Origin: Blastocladiella emersonii ATCC 22665
Taxonomy: Eukaryota; Blastocladiomycota; Blastocladiomycetes; Blastocladiales; Blastocladiaceae
Length of the DNA stretch: 64,000 nucleotides
Reading direction: 5' to 3'
Assembly (NCBI GenBank): GCA_025594325.1
Contig: JANHCV010000002.1
Coordinates: 868,001-932,000, forward strand
In this document: positions 32,643-42,770 of the stretch, in pieces
Layout: every line of letters begins with the position of its first letter
Numbering within the stretch: the stretch's first letter is position 1
The notes under the pieces: model-generated
What the model saw: the letters and a program-made list of their open reading frames with translations, nothing else
What the model was told of the DNA's origin: nothing
Database searches by the model: none
Program-made: the position numbers and the translations under genes

Positions 32643-35600
32643 ATGCCCCCGAGACGCAGCACCCGTGCCGCCTCCGCCGCCGCGGCTGCCGACGACGACG
32701 ACGTCGTGATCATCAAGGACGAGCCCATGGTCGACGTCAAGCCCGAGCCGGGCACCGCTGCCGACGACGACGGCGAGGCCTCCTCGTCCTCGCGCAAGCG
32801 CCCGCTGCGCCGGAGCGCGCGTGCGTCGGCTGCCGCGCTCGCGGCCGTCGCTGCCGCCGAGGGCCGCCTCGAAGACGCCGAGGCCATGGAGGTCGACGTG
32901 ATCGCGCAGATCAAGACCGAGAAGGGCGCCGGCGGCGACTACGCCGCCCACGACGAGGAGGGCAGCGAGTCCGACTTCAGCGAGCCCGAGATCCAGCCCG
33001 CACCGAAACGCGCCCGCAAGTCGCCCGCCGCGTCCACCGCCGCCAAGGGGAAGGGCAAGGCCAAGGCTGCCGCCCCCGCGCCTGCCGCTGTCGCCGTCAA
33101 GCAGGAGCTGTCGTCGATCCCCGACCCGAACGCCGCTGCCGCTGCTGCGATCGCTGCGGCCAACGCGGCGGCTGCTGCCTACGCTGCCGGCGCGCCGCTG
33201 CCGGCCATGACGAGCTCGGCCGCTGCTGCCCGCCCGCTGCAGTCCCAGTCCCAGTCGCAGTCCCAGACCATCGTACTCGACGGCGACGACGACGAGGAGC
33301 AGCAGGAGGACGAGACCGCCGAGGCCCCGCAGCAGCCCCAGGTCGACCCCGTCGTCGCCGCGCGCCGCGCCCAGGCCAACCGCGCCGCCAACGGCTGGTG
33401 GATCCCCTTCCCGTACCACCCCGTGTTCGAGAAGCGCGAGGGCGCCGAGGACGTGCCCTACATCCCCGCCGACGACGAGGACGACAACGGCACCGGCGCC
33501 GTCGACGACAAGAAGGACATCAAGAACCAGCACGTCGACGACCAGCCCGGTACGCGCTCACGCTCATACTTCCCGTCCGACCGATCAGCGCGGAGGACTG
33601 ACCCGAATCTCGCTCGCTTCCTAGACATGTACCTCGGCTCCGAGCTCTGCACCCACACGTTCCGCCTGCCCATGCCCAACGACGGCCTCGACGCGGACGG
33701 CAAGTGGGTCCGCGACGACCTGCCCATCCTCGCCGAGGCCACGATGCGCACCGAGCCCGTCGTGCGCGTCACCCGCCAGGTCCGCACCGAGCCCGGCAAC
33801 CCGCGCTCCACGCAGCACGGCGTCACGGAGACGATCACGTACCGCCACCCGCAGCAGCCCGACACCTGGACCACCGCCGCCCTCAGCAAGGTCAAGGCGA
33901 CCGAGTTTGTCGACGTGGCCCGCGCCGACCCCTACTACGCCGACGACGAGAAGAACAACAACTGGTTCCTCAAGCACGAGCAGGTCCTCATCATGAACCT
34001 GTGGCAGCTCGAGACCGACGCCACCTACGTCGAGGAGGACCCGTACCTGCTCGACCAGGACGACGGCGTGATCGCCGAGTCGCGACGCACCGGCCGCGCC
34101 CTCCGCGCCCGCGCCGAGCGCGCCGGCGACCTGCTCCTCCCCGAGTCGGGCCTCGGCAGCCGCCGCCTCAACGTGACGCTGCGCGAGACCATGCTGCCGT
34201 ACGTGCGCATCGTGCTGCGCCCCGTCCACGGCAAGGCGTACCCGCTCAACGGGACCAAGTTCGTGTACCGGTGGATGGTGTACCTGCGCACCGCGCAGGC
34301 CAACCACGACCTGCGCGGCCACGCCGCCGGCGCCCGCCGCGTCATGCGCATGCTCCTCGACGCCTACTCGCCCGGCCGCTACAAGCAGGTCGAGTCGCCG
34401 ACGTACGGCCGCCAGCGCCACTACCACAACTACGACGACAACGGCAACCCGCTGTACCAGGGCGACGGTGGCGACGCCGACGAACCGGTCCCCGAGCTCG
34501 AGGTGCCCGAGGTCCACGAGGTCACCGAGACCACGGGCGCACTCGTCCGCACCCCGCCCGGGTTCAAGCTCGAGCTGCACGACTACCAGCGCCGCGTCGC
34601 TACGTGGCTCCATGACCTCGAGGGCCGCCCCGAGGCCCGCACCTTCTCGATCCCCGACGGCGAGGGCAACACGGCCTTCATCCGTCTCGGCCGCCGCGGC
34701 ATGCTGTACCACTACACCCTGCGCGATTTCGCCGAGTCGGACGAGACGTGGACCGTCAAGGTGGCCAAGCCGCTCAAGACGATCCAGTGCCGCGGCGCCA
34801 TCGAGGCGTCCAAGGTCGGCAGCGGCAAGACGATCCTCGCCCTCGCCATGGTCGCGGCGCTGCCGTTCCGCTCGCGCGCCGAGATGGGCATGGACGACGA
34901 CCCGATCGACCGCAACAAGTACGTCCCGTGCATGTCGACGCTTGTCGTGTGCCGGTCGGACCTGGTCGCGCAGTGGAAGGCCGAGGCGGCCAAGGCACTG
35001 CCCGACGGCAAGCGCGTGCTGCAGCTGACGACGATCCACGAGTACCGCAACATGTCGTGGAACGACATTGTCACGGCCGACGTGGTGCTCGTGTCGACGG
35101 CGTTCCTGCAGAACGTCAACTACCGCAACCGCATCTGCGAGCTCGCGGGCGAGCCCAAGTACCAGAACCCGCTGCCGCGCGGCGCCAACCTGCGCACCGA
35201 GTCGTTCGACGGCGCGCGCATCGACTTCTCGCACTCGCTTGCCGACCACGTCCAGGACCTGCTCGCGCAGGGCCGCGCCGTGTACGGTAACACGCGCGGC
35301 GCCATCATCCTCGAGCGGTGCTGGTTCCACCGCGTCATCGTCGACGAGCTGCACGAGTTTGTCGGCGGCGAGGACCTCAACGCGTCCGAGCGGTACTGGC
35401 AGCGCCGCGGCGCCGCGCCCGGCGACGAGCGCGACAAGACGGTCAAGATGTCGGCGTCGGTGCGCAAGCTCGCCAACGAGACGCGCGCCTTCCTCCTCGC
35501 CCTGCGCACACGGTTCATCCTCGGGCTCACGGGCTCACCAGTCCTCGACAACATCGGCGCCGCGCACCGCCTGCTCAACCTCGTCCAGGTCAACGACCTG

Positions 35601-37085
35601 CCCAAGTCGATCCCCGTCACGCAGATGTTCCTCAACCAGTTCACGCGCCGCGCCAACCCGGACCTGCAGCTCCCGCCCGTCCGCTACTCGACCGTGTGGC
35701 TCACGCTCACGCCGACCGAGCTCGCCCTGGCGCAGGCGGCGGCGCGGCGCGACCGCGGAGTGCGCCTGGCGTCGCTGCAGCACAGCCTGGTCAACGAGCA
35801 GCTCGTCGGTCTGGCCGCGCCCAACGAGGTGCTGACCGCGGCCGAGATGTCGGCGCGCCTGCAGACGGACCGGCGCAACCGCATGGAGCGGCTGCAACGG
35901 GACATTGACCAGTCGACGGTCGAGCTGGTGCAGGCGCGGTCGCTGCTCGCAACCATGCTGGTCAAGCACCCGCCCGCGCGGCGGTGGGTGCTGTCGCTCG
36001 GCCTGCGGCCCGAGGACCTGCCCCAGGGCATGGCCGAGGCGGTCGCGCAGTCGCAGGGCGTGCTGACGGCGGCGCAGCAGGCGCAGCTCGTCAACGACAT
36101 CCCCGCCGAGGACCGGCACACGCTGCGCGCGCACGTCGACGACGTGAACATGTACCGCAACCAGGTGATCCGCCAGACCATGGAGCTGCGCGAGGTGCGG
36201 TCGGCGCACACGTTCATGGAGACGGTGCTCGATGCAGTTCAACGGGCGGAAGAACAGACGTGCCCAGTTTGTCTCGACTCGATTACCTCGGATTTTGCCA
36301 TTACCGCGTGCGCCCACATCTATTGTCTACCGTGCGGCAACCAGCTCAAGGAGTCGGCCAACGCCAAGTGCCCGATCTGCCGGCATTCGCTCAGCGACGG
36401 GCTCACGCAGATGCGGCTCGACCTGACGGCCGCCGAGGTCACGGGCGAGGCCGAGGGCGGCGGCGCCGCGGCGGGTGCGGGCGGGCACGCGGCGGGCGAC
36501 GACGAGGAGCACTCAGCGATCCAGTACGACAAGTACGGGACCAAGGTCAAGGCGCTCGTCCAGTACGTGCAGCGCACGGTGCGCGCGGACCCGTCGGCCA
36601 AGCTGCTGCTCTTCTGCCAGTTCCGCAAGCTCGCCAAGCTCATCTCGCAGGCCTTCACCGAGTTCGGCGTGTCCAACGTGTCCATGTCGGGCGGCAACGT
36701 GCTGACCAAGCGCAAGGCGCTCAACGAGTTCAAGAACCCGCACAATGACGTGCGCGTGCTGTTCCTGTCGTACCAGGACTGCGTGTCGGGCCTGCACCTC
36801 GTCGAGGCCAACCACGTCGTGATCGTGCACCCGTTCCTCGCCGAGGACGAGGCCACGTCGCGCGCGTACGAGCTCCAGGGCATCGCGCGCGCCGTCCGCG
36901 CCGGCCAGACCCGCGAGGTCAACGTCGTCCGGTTCGTGTCCCGCAACACGCTTGAGGAGGAGCTCACCCAGAACCGCGTCATGGCTGCCGGCGAGCTCGT
37001 GCTCCAGTCCACGGACGCGGGGCTCGTCGCCGCGGGCGGTGCCGCCGCCGCCGCGGAGGGCGTGGGTGCGGGGATCGGCGAGTAG
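32643..37085 (+). CDS. SNF2-family ATPase with inserted RING finger (Rad5/Rad16/SHPRH-like)
   Basis: Predicted nuclear DNA translocase and ubiquitin ligase. The frame is open from 32643, but 33550-33624 (75 nt, GTACGC, CTGAC branch, CTAG) is an intron; the product is 1455 aa. Residues 1-330 are low complexity with Lys/Arg patches (PKRARKSP) that may be nuclear signals. The ATPase has Walker A in ASKVGSGKTILAL (~697) and a DELHE box in RVIVDELHEF (~874), where most relatives have DEGH or DEAH. A RING sits between the two helicase lobes (CPVC...CAHIYCLPC...CPIC, ~1180-1220), as in Rad5, Rad16, HLTF and SHPRH. The C-terminal lobe is intact (LLLFCQFRKLAKLISQAF, LQGIARAVRAGQTREVNVVR). Start context is CACCATGC. 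Part of it (35703-36492) is copied at 10420-11083. The exact orthologue is not settled. Confidence 0.88.
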   Translation: MPPRRSTRAASAAAAADDDDVVIIKDEPMVDVKPEPGTAADDDGEASSSSRKRPLRRSARASAAALAAVAAAEGRLEDAEAMEVDVIAQIKTEKGAGGDYAAHDEEGSESDFSEPEIQPAPKRARKSPAASTAAKGKGKAKAAAPAPAAVAVKQELSSIPDPNAAAAAAIAAANAAAAAYAAGAPLPAMTSSAAAARPLQSQSQSQSQTIVLDGDDDEEQQEDETAEAPQQPQVDPVVAARRAQANRAANGWWIPFPYHPVFEKREGAEDVPYIPADDEDDNGTGAVDDKKDIKNQHVDDQPGTRSRSYFPSDRSARRTDPNLARFLDMYLGSELCTHTFRLPMPNDGLDADGKWVRDDLPILAEATMRTEPVVRVTRQVRTEPGNPRSTQHGVTETITYRHPQQPDTWTTAALSKVKATEFVDVARADPYYADDEKNNNWFLKHEQVLIMNLWQLETDATYVEEDPYLLDQDDGVIAESRRTGRALRARAERAGDLLLPESGLGSRRLNVTLRETMLPYVRIVLRPVHGKAYPLNGTKFVYRWMVYLRTAQANHDLRGHAAGARRVMRMLLDAYSPGRYKQVESPTYGRQRHYHNYDDNGNPLYQGDGGDADEPVPELEVPEVHEVTETTGALVRTPPGFKLELHDYQRRVATWLHDLEGRPEARTFSIPDGEGNTAFIRLGRRGMLYHYTLRDFAESDETWTVKVAKPLKTIQCRGAIEASKVGSGKTILALAMVAALPFRSRAEMGMDDDPIDRNKYVPCMSTLVVCRSDLVAQWKAEAAKALPDGKRVLQLTTIHEYRNMSWNDIVTADVVLVSTAFLQNVNYRNRICELAGEPKYQNPLPRGANLRTESFDGARIDFSHSLADHVQDLLAQGRAVYGNTRGAIILERCWFHRVIVDELHEFVGGEDLNASERYWQRRGAAPGDERDKTVKMSASVRKLANETRAFLLALRTRFILGLTGSPVLDNIGAAHRLLNLVQVNDLPKSIPVTQMFLNQFTRRANPDLQLPPVRYSTVWLTLTPTELALAQAAARRDRGVRLASLQHSLVNEQLVGLAAPNEVLTAAEMSARLQTDRRNRMERLQRDIDQSTVELVQARSLLATMLVKHPPARRWVLSLGLRPEDLPQGMAEAVAQSQGVLTAAQQAQLVNDIPAEDRHTLRAHVDDVNMYRNQVIRQTMELREVRSAHTFMETVLDAVQRAEEQTCPVCLDSITSDFAITACAHIYCLPCGNQLKESANAKCPICRHSLSDGLTQMRLDLTAAEVTGEAEGGGAAAGAGGHAAGDDEEHSAIQYDKYGTKVKALVQYVQRTVRADPSAKLLLFCQFRKLAKLISQAFTEFGVSNVSMSGGNVLTKRKALNEFKNPHNDVRVLFLSYQDCVSGLHLVEANHVVIVHPFLAEDEATSRAYELQGIARAVRAGQTREVNVVRFVSRNTLEEELTQNRVMAAGELVLQSTDAGLVAAGGAAAAAEGVGAGIGE

Positions 37086-38186
37086 GTGAGAGCAAGCGGT
37101 CGGCGTGTGTGTGTGTGTTCGTGTCGATTATATACGTTATTCTGTTCAACTGCAGTGTTCCCGAGCACCATCAAAGGCTTCGAGGTGAGCGCGAGGATGG
37201 GGAGGTCGAGCGACGACGCGTTGCGCCACTCGCCTACTGCGAGTCGACGCGTACGTTCTTCTCGCTTTGATCGAGTGCCTCGGCGCTCACGATAGCCCGG
37301 CGAGACGCACAGGCTCCTCGAGACCCAGGCCGACGCCAAACGGTGGCAGCAGGCGTCCGTCGCGTCCTCGGCCGTCACCGCAGAACCAGGAACGGTGGGT
37401 GCCGAGCACCGGGTCGAACCTGCCGCCCGCTGTCCCTGTCTTTGCTGACGGCGCCGCGTGCACGGCACGCTCGCTTCTCACGACTGCCGTGTCCGCGTCC
37501 GCCAAAGACACGGTCGCGACGCCCAATCCCGGCTTGCGCCCGCCGCAGCTGACAACTTTGCTACGCGCGACCGCCGCCGACTCGACGTCCATGTCGCCGC
37601 GGTCCGACGCCGAGATGGCGACACCCAAGGCCAGCAGCAGGAGCAGGAGCAGCAGCAACGGGTCCTCAGCCACCGTACTCGCACAGCAGCTCAACGGGAA
37701 AGCGACGGCCGTCATCTCGCTCCCGTTCCCGCCCGCCGCCCGCCGCCTCGCCCTCCCAAGCCCGTTCGGCGGCGAGCGACCACGGCGATAACGATAGACT
37801 CGCGTCCGGCGCCCGCGCGTGACTTGCTTGTCGTCCCGTTGCTGCTCAACCTGTCGCCCGGAAGCGCGGCAGGGAAGCATTCAAAGTATTTAGTCTGGAT
37901 TGAGTGAGAAGGCTAGAGTGCCGAGAGAGTAGAATGCATTGGTAGAACTGCCTCGCTCGAGCGCGTCTCGAGGAACGAGACTCAGTGGGGAGGCTGGAGG
38001 GGAACCGCGACGTTCGCCTGGTGGGCGTGTACATGAAGCGCGGTGCGTGGAAAGTGAAGGTTGCAGCGCACGGGCGATGCAGCAAGGCGCTGCGGACCGG
38101 TTCTTATAGCGCGAGCGAGGAGTGCGAGGAGAGCGAGGAGAAGCCTGAGAACCCTGTGTTCTCGGAAAGACGGCCAAGGCTAAGCT
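37086..38186. other. 1.1-kb spacer between SNF2 gene and right repeat arm
   Basis: It holds the SNF2 3' end with a GT repeat (37106-37117), an ATATA stretch, a variant of the ACGCGT motif (about 37212-37232, reverse), and the weak open frame listed separately at 37267-37791. The right repeat arm begins sharply at 38187. Confidence 0.5.
37267..37791 (+). CDS. Doubtful small Ser/Thr/Pro-rich open frame
   Basis: An open frame of 174 codons. Its composition (Ser, Thr, Ala, Pro; for example ATPKASSRSRSSSNGSSATV) resembles low-complexity fungal proteins. An antisense frame of 197 codons (37880-37287) overlaps it, and no domain supports either. It lies between the SNF2 gene and the repeat arm. I give it low weight. 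Confidence 0.25.
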   Translation: MIECLGAHDSPARRTGSSRPRPTPNGGSRRPSRPRPSPQNQERWVPSTGSNLPPAVPVFADGAACTARSLLTTAVSASAKDTVATPNPGLRPPQLTTLLRATAADSTSMSPRSDAEMATPKASSRSRSSSNGSSATVLAQQLNGKATAVISLPFPPAARRLALPSPFGGERPRR

Positions 38187-41100
38187 CGCCGTGCAGGCGA
38201 CACCGCCAAACTGACTCTCTCGAGGTGCGCAGAATACGATGCGGGAAGTTGCGAGGACTGGGAACCGGCGTTGTTTGCATGGGATGACGACTAGCATCGA
38301 AGCGCGGGAGGAAGCGAGCCGCTGCAGTCATCACGCGGAGATGTTCCGCACGCGGCACGACGCGTTGCCCCCGCGCGATCCCCTCGGGCAGGAAGATCCG
38401 CGTCGCGAGACAAACAGCAACGGTGGAAGCAATGCGACGAGTGAAGCGGGTGAGGTCGATGAGTGCGAGTACACGCAGCGAATGGAACGGGTTCGGCGGC
38501 GGCGGTCGTCCCACCCTGCCATCCTCAGCAGCGAGTCACGGCACCCCACTCACGGCTCACGGTGTTGTTCGTGAACGCACTCACCGTCCGCGCGCGTCCT
38601 ATCGATGCCTTTGGGGATCCGCAGATGGCATAGTCGAAGGGCGGAGCGAGGAGTGGTCGCCGCAACGGGCGGTTGACGCGTCGTCGCTCGCGTGCACCGC
38701 TCCTTCGGTGCCGTCGCGGCGCAAACTTTGAGTTCTTTGACACGGCAATCATCATGGAGGTGGCCGTGACGCTGCCATTGCGGCGAGTCGCGGTCGGGGT
38801 CATCAGACTGCATTGCGAGCACCGTGCTCGTGTTGGGCGGCCAGTCATCCGTCCCGCCGCGCCGCTCTCGGCGCTCTCTCTCTGCGGGACACGCGGCCGG
38901 CGACCCGGTGTCGTGACCGCGGCGCACACCAATTATCGTCGCCCGCCGCGCGTCCTCTCGACGTGGCGACGGATCTCGTCCTTTGCGACGTAGCCCGCTG
39001 CACTCGGCCTCGCTCGACCACGATGCCTCCCGCAACCGCTCGCGTCAAGTCAAGCCTTGCCGCCGCTCTGCTCGCGCTTCGTTTACCTTCACGGTCAGGC
39101 GTGACCAGTCGCCCACGCCCGTTCAGTCGGACCTGTCGGCCAGTTCTCGCTGTCGCCCAACATGACTGGAACCAGCCCCCTCGCTCGACAGCAGTGGGCG
39201 CGGCCGTGCCCCGCCCGCTCAAAGTACGAGCTGATCCGGCCTCCCTCTCTCCTGCTCCCTCACCCCCCCAATATCGATTTGATCCAGGCAACTATCATCG
39301 CGCTCATGACCATCACCATGAATCTCGACCATCGATGCATGCAAACTGACCCCCGTCCTCGTCGCGTAGATCCGTGATCCGACATCATCGTGTTCTCCGC
39401 ATCCTATCGATACTCGCTGCTGCCGTTCGTCCTCTGACGTCCTGCCGCCGCACACTTCCCTACCCCACCCACTGCACCACGCACCACGCACCACGCACCC
39501 GATCGGTGCTGCTTCCCGCGTCGCTCGTCTCGCGCCGCACCTCGCTCGCTGCTGCCTGCTGCGCCACCCCCTCGTAGACCCTCGCGCCGCTCATCTCGCT
39601 GCTGCGCCACCGCATCCTCGACTACCAGCACTCGCCGCGGGCTCCGTCTTCACCATGGACCGCCACCCCGCCGCCGCCGCCGCCATGTCGGTGCTGCTGT
39701 TCGAGTACTTCATGCAGCTGTTCAGGCTCACCGTCGACTTTGTCTTCCACGCGCTCGTGATCGCGTTCCCGCACGCCAAGCTCGACGACTCGCGCCGCGT
39801 GTACTCGGTGGCCGCGACCGCCGCCTCCACCGTCGCCTCGTTCGGCACCGTGGTCGCGCCCGTCGCCGTCGCCTCGCTGCTCGGCCTCTCCAACACGACT
39901 CGCCTCGTCTACCGCAACGCCATGGCCCTCTCGCTCGCAGCTTCCGGCTACGACCTGACCTTCATCATCGCCAACACCAAGTCGACCGCGGTTTCTCGTC
40001 GGCCTCACGCCTCCGTCGGCCTCATCACGGCCGCTGCCACTACTACCACCGCGACTGACTCGCGCACCACTACGTTCACGCTCGCTGCCGTGGCCGCGGC
40101 CTTCCTTCGTGCGCGCGCGCTCGCTGACCTCCTCACGGCCGCTTCCACGACTACTACTACGACCGGCTCGCGCGTCACGCTCTCGTTCAACGCCTCGGCC
40201 ATGGCCTTCCTGCTCGCGCGCGTTCCCGCTGGCCTTCTCGCGGCCGTCACCAAGTCCAAGGCCACCATCACGCGCTCTCGCCCGGCCCTCTCGCTCGTCG
40301 ACACCGCGGCCAAGTCCACGATCCGGGCCCGTGTTCCCGCTGGCCTCCTCACTTCCACCGCGCTCTCGAACACTTACAGCTACTCGCTCGGCACCGTGGT
40401 GGTCCACCTCCCGCCCTCGGCCCGTGTTCCTGTCGGCCTGCTGACCGCCACCGCGCACACGGGCACCAGCAGCAGCTCCTCGCTCGGCGACGTCGCGGTT
40501 CACCGTCTGCCGCTGCCCTCGGTCCTCGCGTCGGCGCCCGTCATGTCGGTCCTTACGTCGGCGCCCGTCGTGTCGGTTTTCGTGTCGCGCAGCGGGGTCT
40601 CGTTCCGGCTCCACTCGTTTGTGGCCAGCACCGACAAGTTCATGGGCCGCGTCGCGTCGACCTTCTTCACCCCGCTCTCGCTCAAGTCGCTTGCCGGCAG
40701 CATCACGTCTACCCTCCGCCGCCTACTTCGCACCATGCCCCCCGCCGACTCGGGCACCGACGTCGCCGACCTGACGCCCGCCGCGCTCGAGATCAAGTAC
40801 CCGTCGTACGCGCTCGGCCCGGGCGAGATCATCAACTTCGTGATCACCCAGAGGCTCGAGGACGCGCTGCGCCTCAAGGTCCCCGAGGTACCAGTGCCGT
40901 TCGTTCCGCGCGAGCGCACGGCGTCGGAGCAGGCGGCGTTCCTCGCGCACTGGACCGCGCCCATTGTGCCCGTCCCGATCGGCGTCGACACGGTCGAGGT
41001 CGGCGGCACGCCCTCGCTCCCCGCCGACATCAAGGCGCAGTACGCCGCGCACAAGGAGCTCCACTCGGTACGTCTCTCCTTTCCGCCGAGCCAGCTCGTC

Positions 41101-42239
41101 CCGCGTACCCCATCTGACTGTATTCGCTGTGTAGGTCTCGCGCTCCTCGCCCATCGGCCGCGCGCTCAAGGGCGTGGCGAACCGGCTCGGCCTCCGCACG
41201 CCCGGCATCGACCGCTTCGCCAAGACCGTGACGTCGCCGGCCTCAACGACGGGCATCGCCGCGTACTCGGAGACGCCCGAGGCCGAGATCGCCGCTCAGC
41301 AGGTTGTGGTACGTTTTTTTTTTTTTTTTTTCTTTACCGTGGGTCTCGATCGAGGCGCACTGCTGACACGCACTCGGTTGATCCCCGGTCGTGTAGATCT
41401 CTGAGACGATCGAGTCGTTCGCGGCGCCCAAGCCCAAGCCCAAGCCCGCGCCGTTCCCCAAGCCGTCCCTGTTCGGCGCCGGCGCCTACACCAACGCCAA
41501 GGTCGTCGACGCCGCGTTCGAGAAGTTCATGTCGGACGACGGCTGGCAGTACGCCACGGATGCGCCGCTCGTGGACACGACGGCCGCGTCCAAGCCCGTC
41601 GAGCACATCTACTCGGTACGTTTTCGTGTGCGCGAGTACTCGACTGCACGCACGCACACACTGACCCTTCGACTTCCCTCTCCCGCGTAGCCCTGTCCAC
41701 GAGTGGCCCCATGTTCGCCGCGCCCAAGTTCGCCGCCGCCAAGGCCGTCGGCCGCGCCATCACGCACGGCACCTTCGAGCTCGGGCTCGACGAGGAGGAA
41801 ATCCAGTCGATCTGCTTCGCACCCGGCGCGTGGATCAAGCCGGAATCCCATCAGGAGGTCCGCTCGTACCCGTCCGCTGGCAAGGTGTGCGACAAGGACT
41901 TTTGGTGGGAGCCGAAGCAGCCCAAGTCCAAGTCCAAGGTCGAGGCGCCTCAGCAGAAGGCGCCCCAGATGGGCTGATCCGATCTCGCTCCCAGTAACGG
42001 CGGCTGGCTCACCAGTTCGCGCGTGGGGGTCGAGTCGGAGAAGCCGCTCAGTGTATGCCGATTGTTTTTTTTTGAAGATCTTTTTAGATAGACGTTGTTC
42101 TCACAGTTTGTGCGTTGGTTTCGCTGAGCAGCAATAACGCGTTCAGTGAGGACGCGTTGCGCCACTCACCTGCTCGACCAACGCGTCCAGTTTTGCAGGG
42201 ATGGGACGAGTTCGGCGAATCACACGCATCTACCTCGAG
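38187..42239. repeat. Right arm of the 4,053-bp inverted repeat
   Basis: This is the reverse complement of 11213-15265 with a single difference that I found (40413). The arm starts 1.1 kb downstream of the SNF2 stop. It contains the upstream flank (38187-39654), the complete gene 39655-41977, and about 260 bp of 3' flank with the motif GTGAGTGGCGCAACGCGTC on the minus strand (about 42151-42169). Beyond 42239 the sequence differs from the left flank at once. Confidence 0.95.
39655..41977 (+). CDS. Unrecognised four-exon protein, right copy
   Basis: Same gene as 11475-13797 on the other strand. Exons 39655-41067, 41135-41308, 41397-41615 and about 41691-41977; introns 67, 88 and 75 nt. The second intron starts with GTACG followed by 18 T. 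The only coding difference from the left copy is silent. The final exon junction has the same phase problem in both copies. With acceptor 41690 (branch CTGAC 25 bases before it), the good C-terminal frame needs a donor at 41620 (GTTTTC) or 41626 (GTGTGC) rather than the strong GTACGT at 41616. The cause could be a non-canonical splice or an inherited frameshift. Both copies look equally functional, with the same 1.4-kb upstream flank. Confidence 0.6.
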
Positions 42240-42770
42240 AATAGCAGATTATACTTGAGCCACCTAAACGCTTCGCGTTCGGTTTTCAATCGAGGGCTAA
42301 AGCCCGTGCCACGTTGGGCGCTGGCGCCGTGCGGGTGCGCAATCGCTTGAATTGCGGGTAAGCGACCGTTGAACGAGTCTTGAACCTCGTCGCTATGGCA
42401 GTACTTGCCGCCGGGGTTGGAGAGCGGCGCGTCGCAGCACAGCGCAACGCGGCACAGCGCGCCGGAGGGCAGTGCATCTGGTTGCTCGCGTCAGTTGGCG
42501 TCAGGGCACCGTCATGGGCCACGGGCGCGGCATCAGCAATTGCGTTGCAGCGCGGGCGCCAAGCACGCTACCGCACGGCGTTCGAGGCTATGGCCCGATG
42601 GCCGGGACGGCGGGGAGTGCGAGACGCGGGTCGATGAGCTCTCGCAGGTGGTTGCACATAGCTTGGGCAAAGCCCCGCACGAAGCCGAATACTCGGCAGT
42701 AGGGAGACACGGGCATAGATAGGATATATAATGTACAGCGTTGATCAATCGACGACCACAACCCCCAATC
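41978..42770. other. Gene-free 3' flank and spacer after the right arm
   Basis: The first 262 bp belong to the repeat arm and include a run of nine T (42065-42073). After 42239 the sequence is unique. Near 42270-42300 is a small imperfect hairpin around CGCTTCGCG. No gene is recognised; frames near 42380-42720 are short and lack family likeness. An AT-rich patch (42722-42732) precedes the 3' end of the next gene. Confidence 0.45.

Noticed and set aside
37287-37880. A minus-strand ORF of 197 codons between the SNF2 gene and the right arm
   Set aside because: It overlaps an equally open plus-strand frame, has a poly-Leu stretch from antisense CAG repeats and has no domain.
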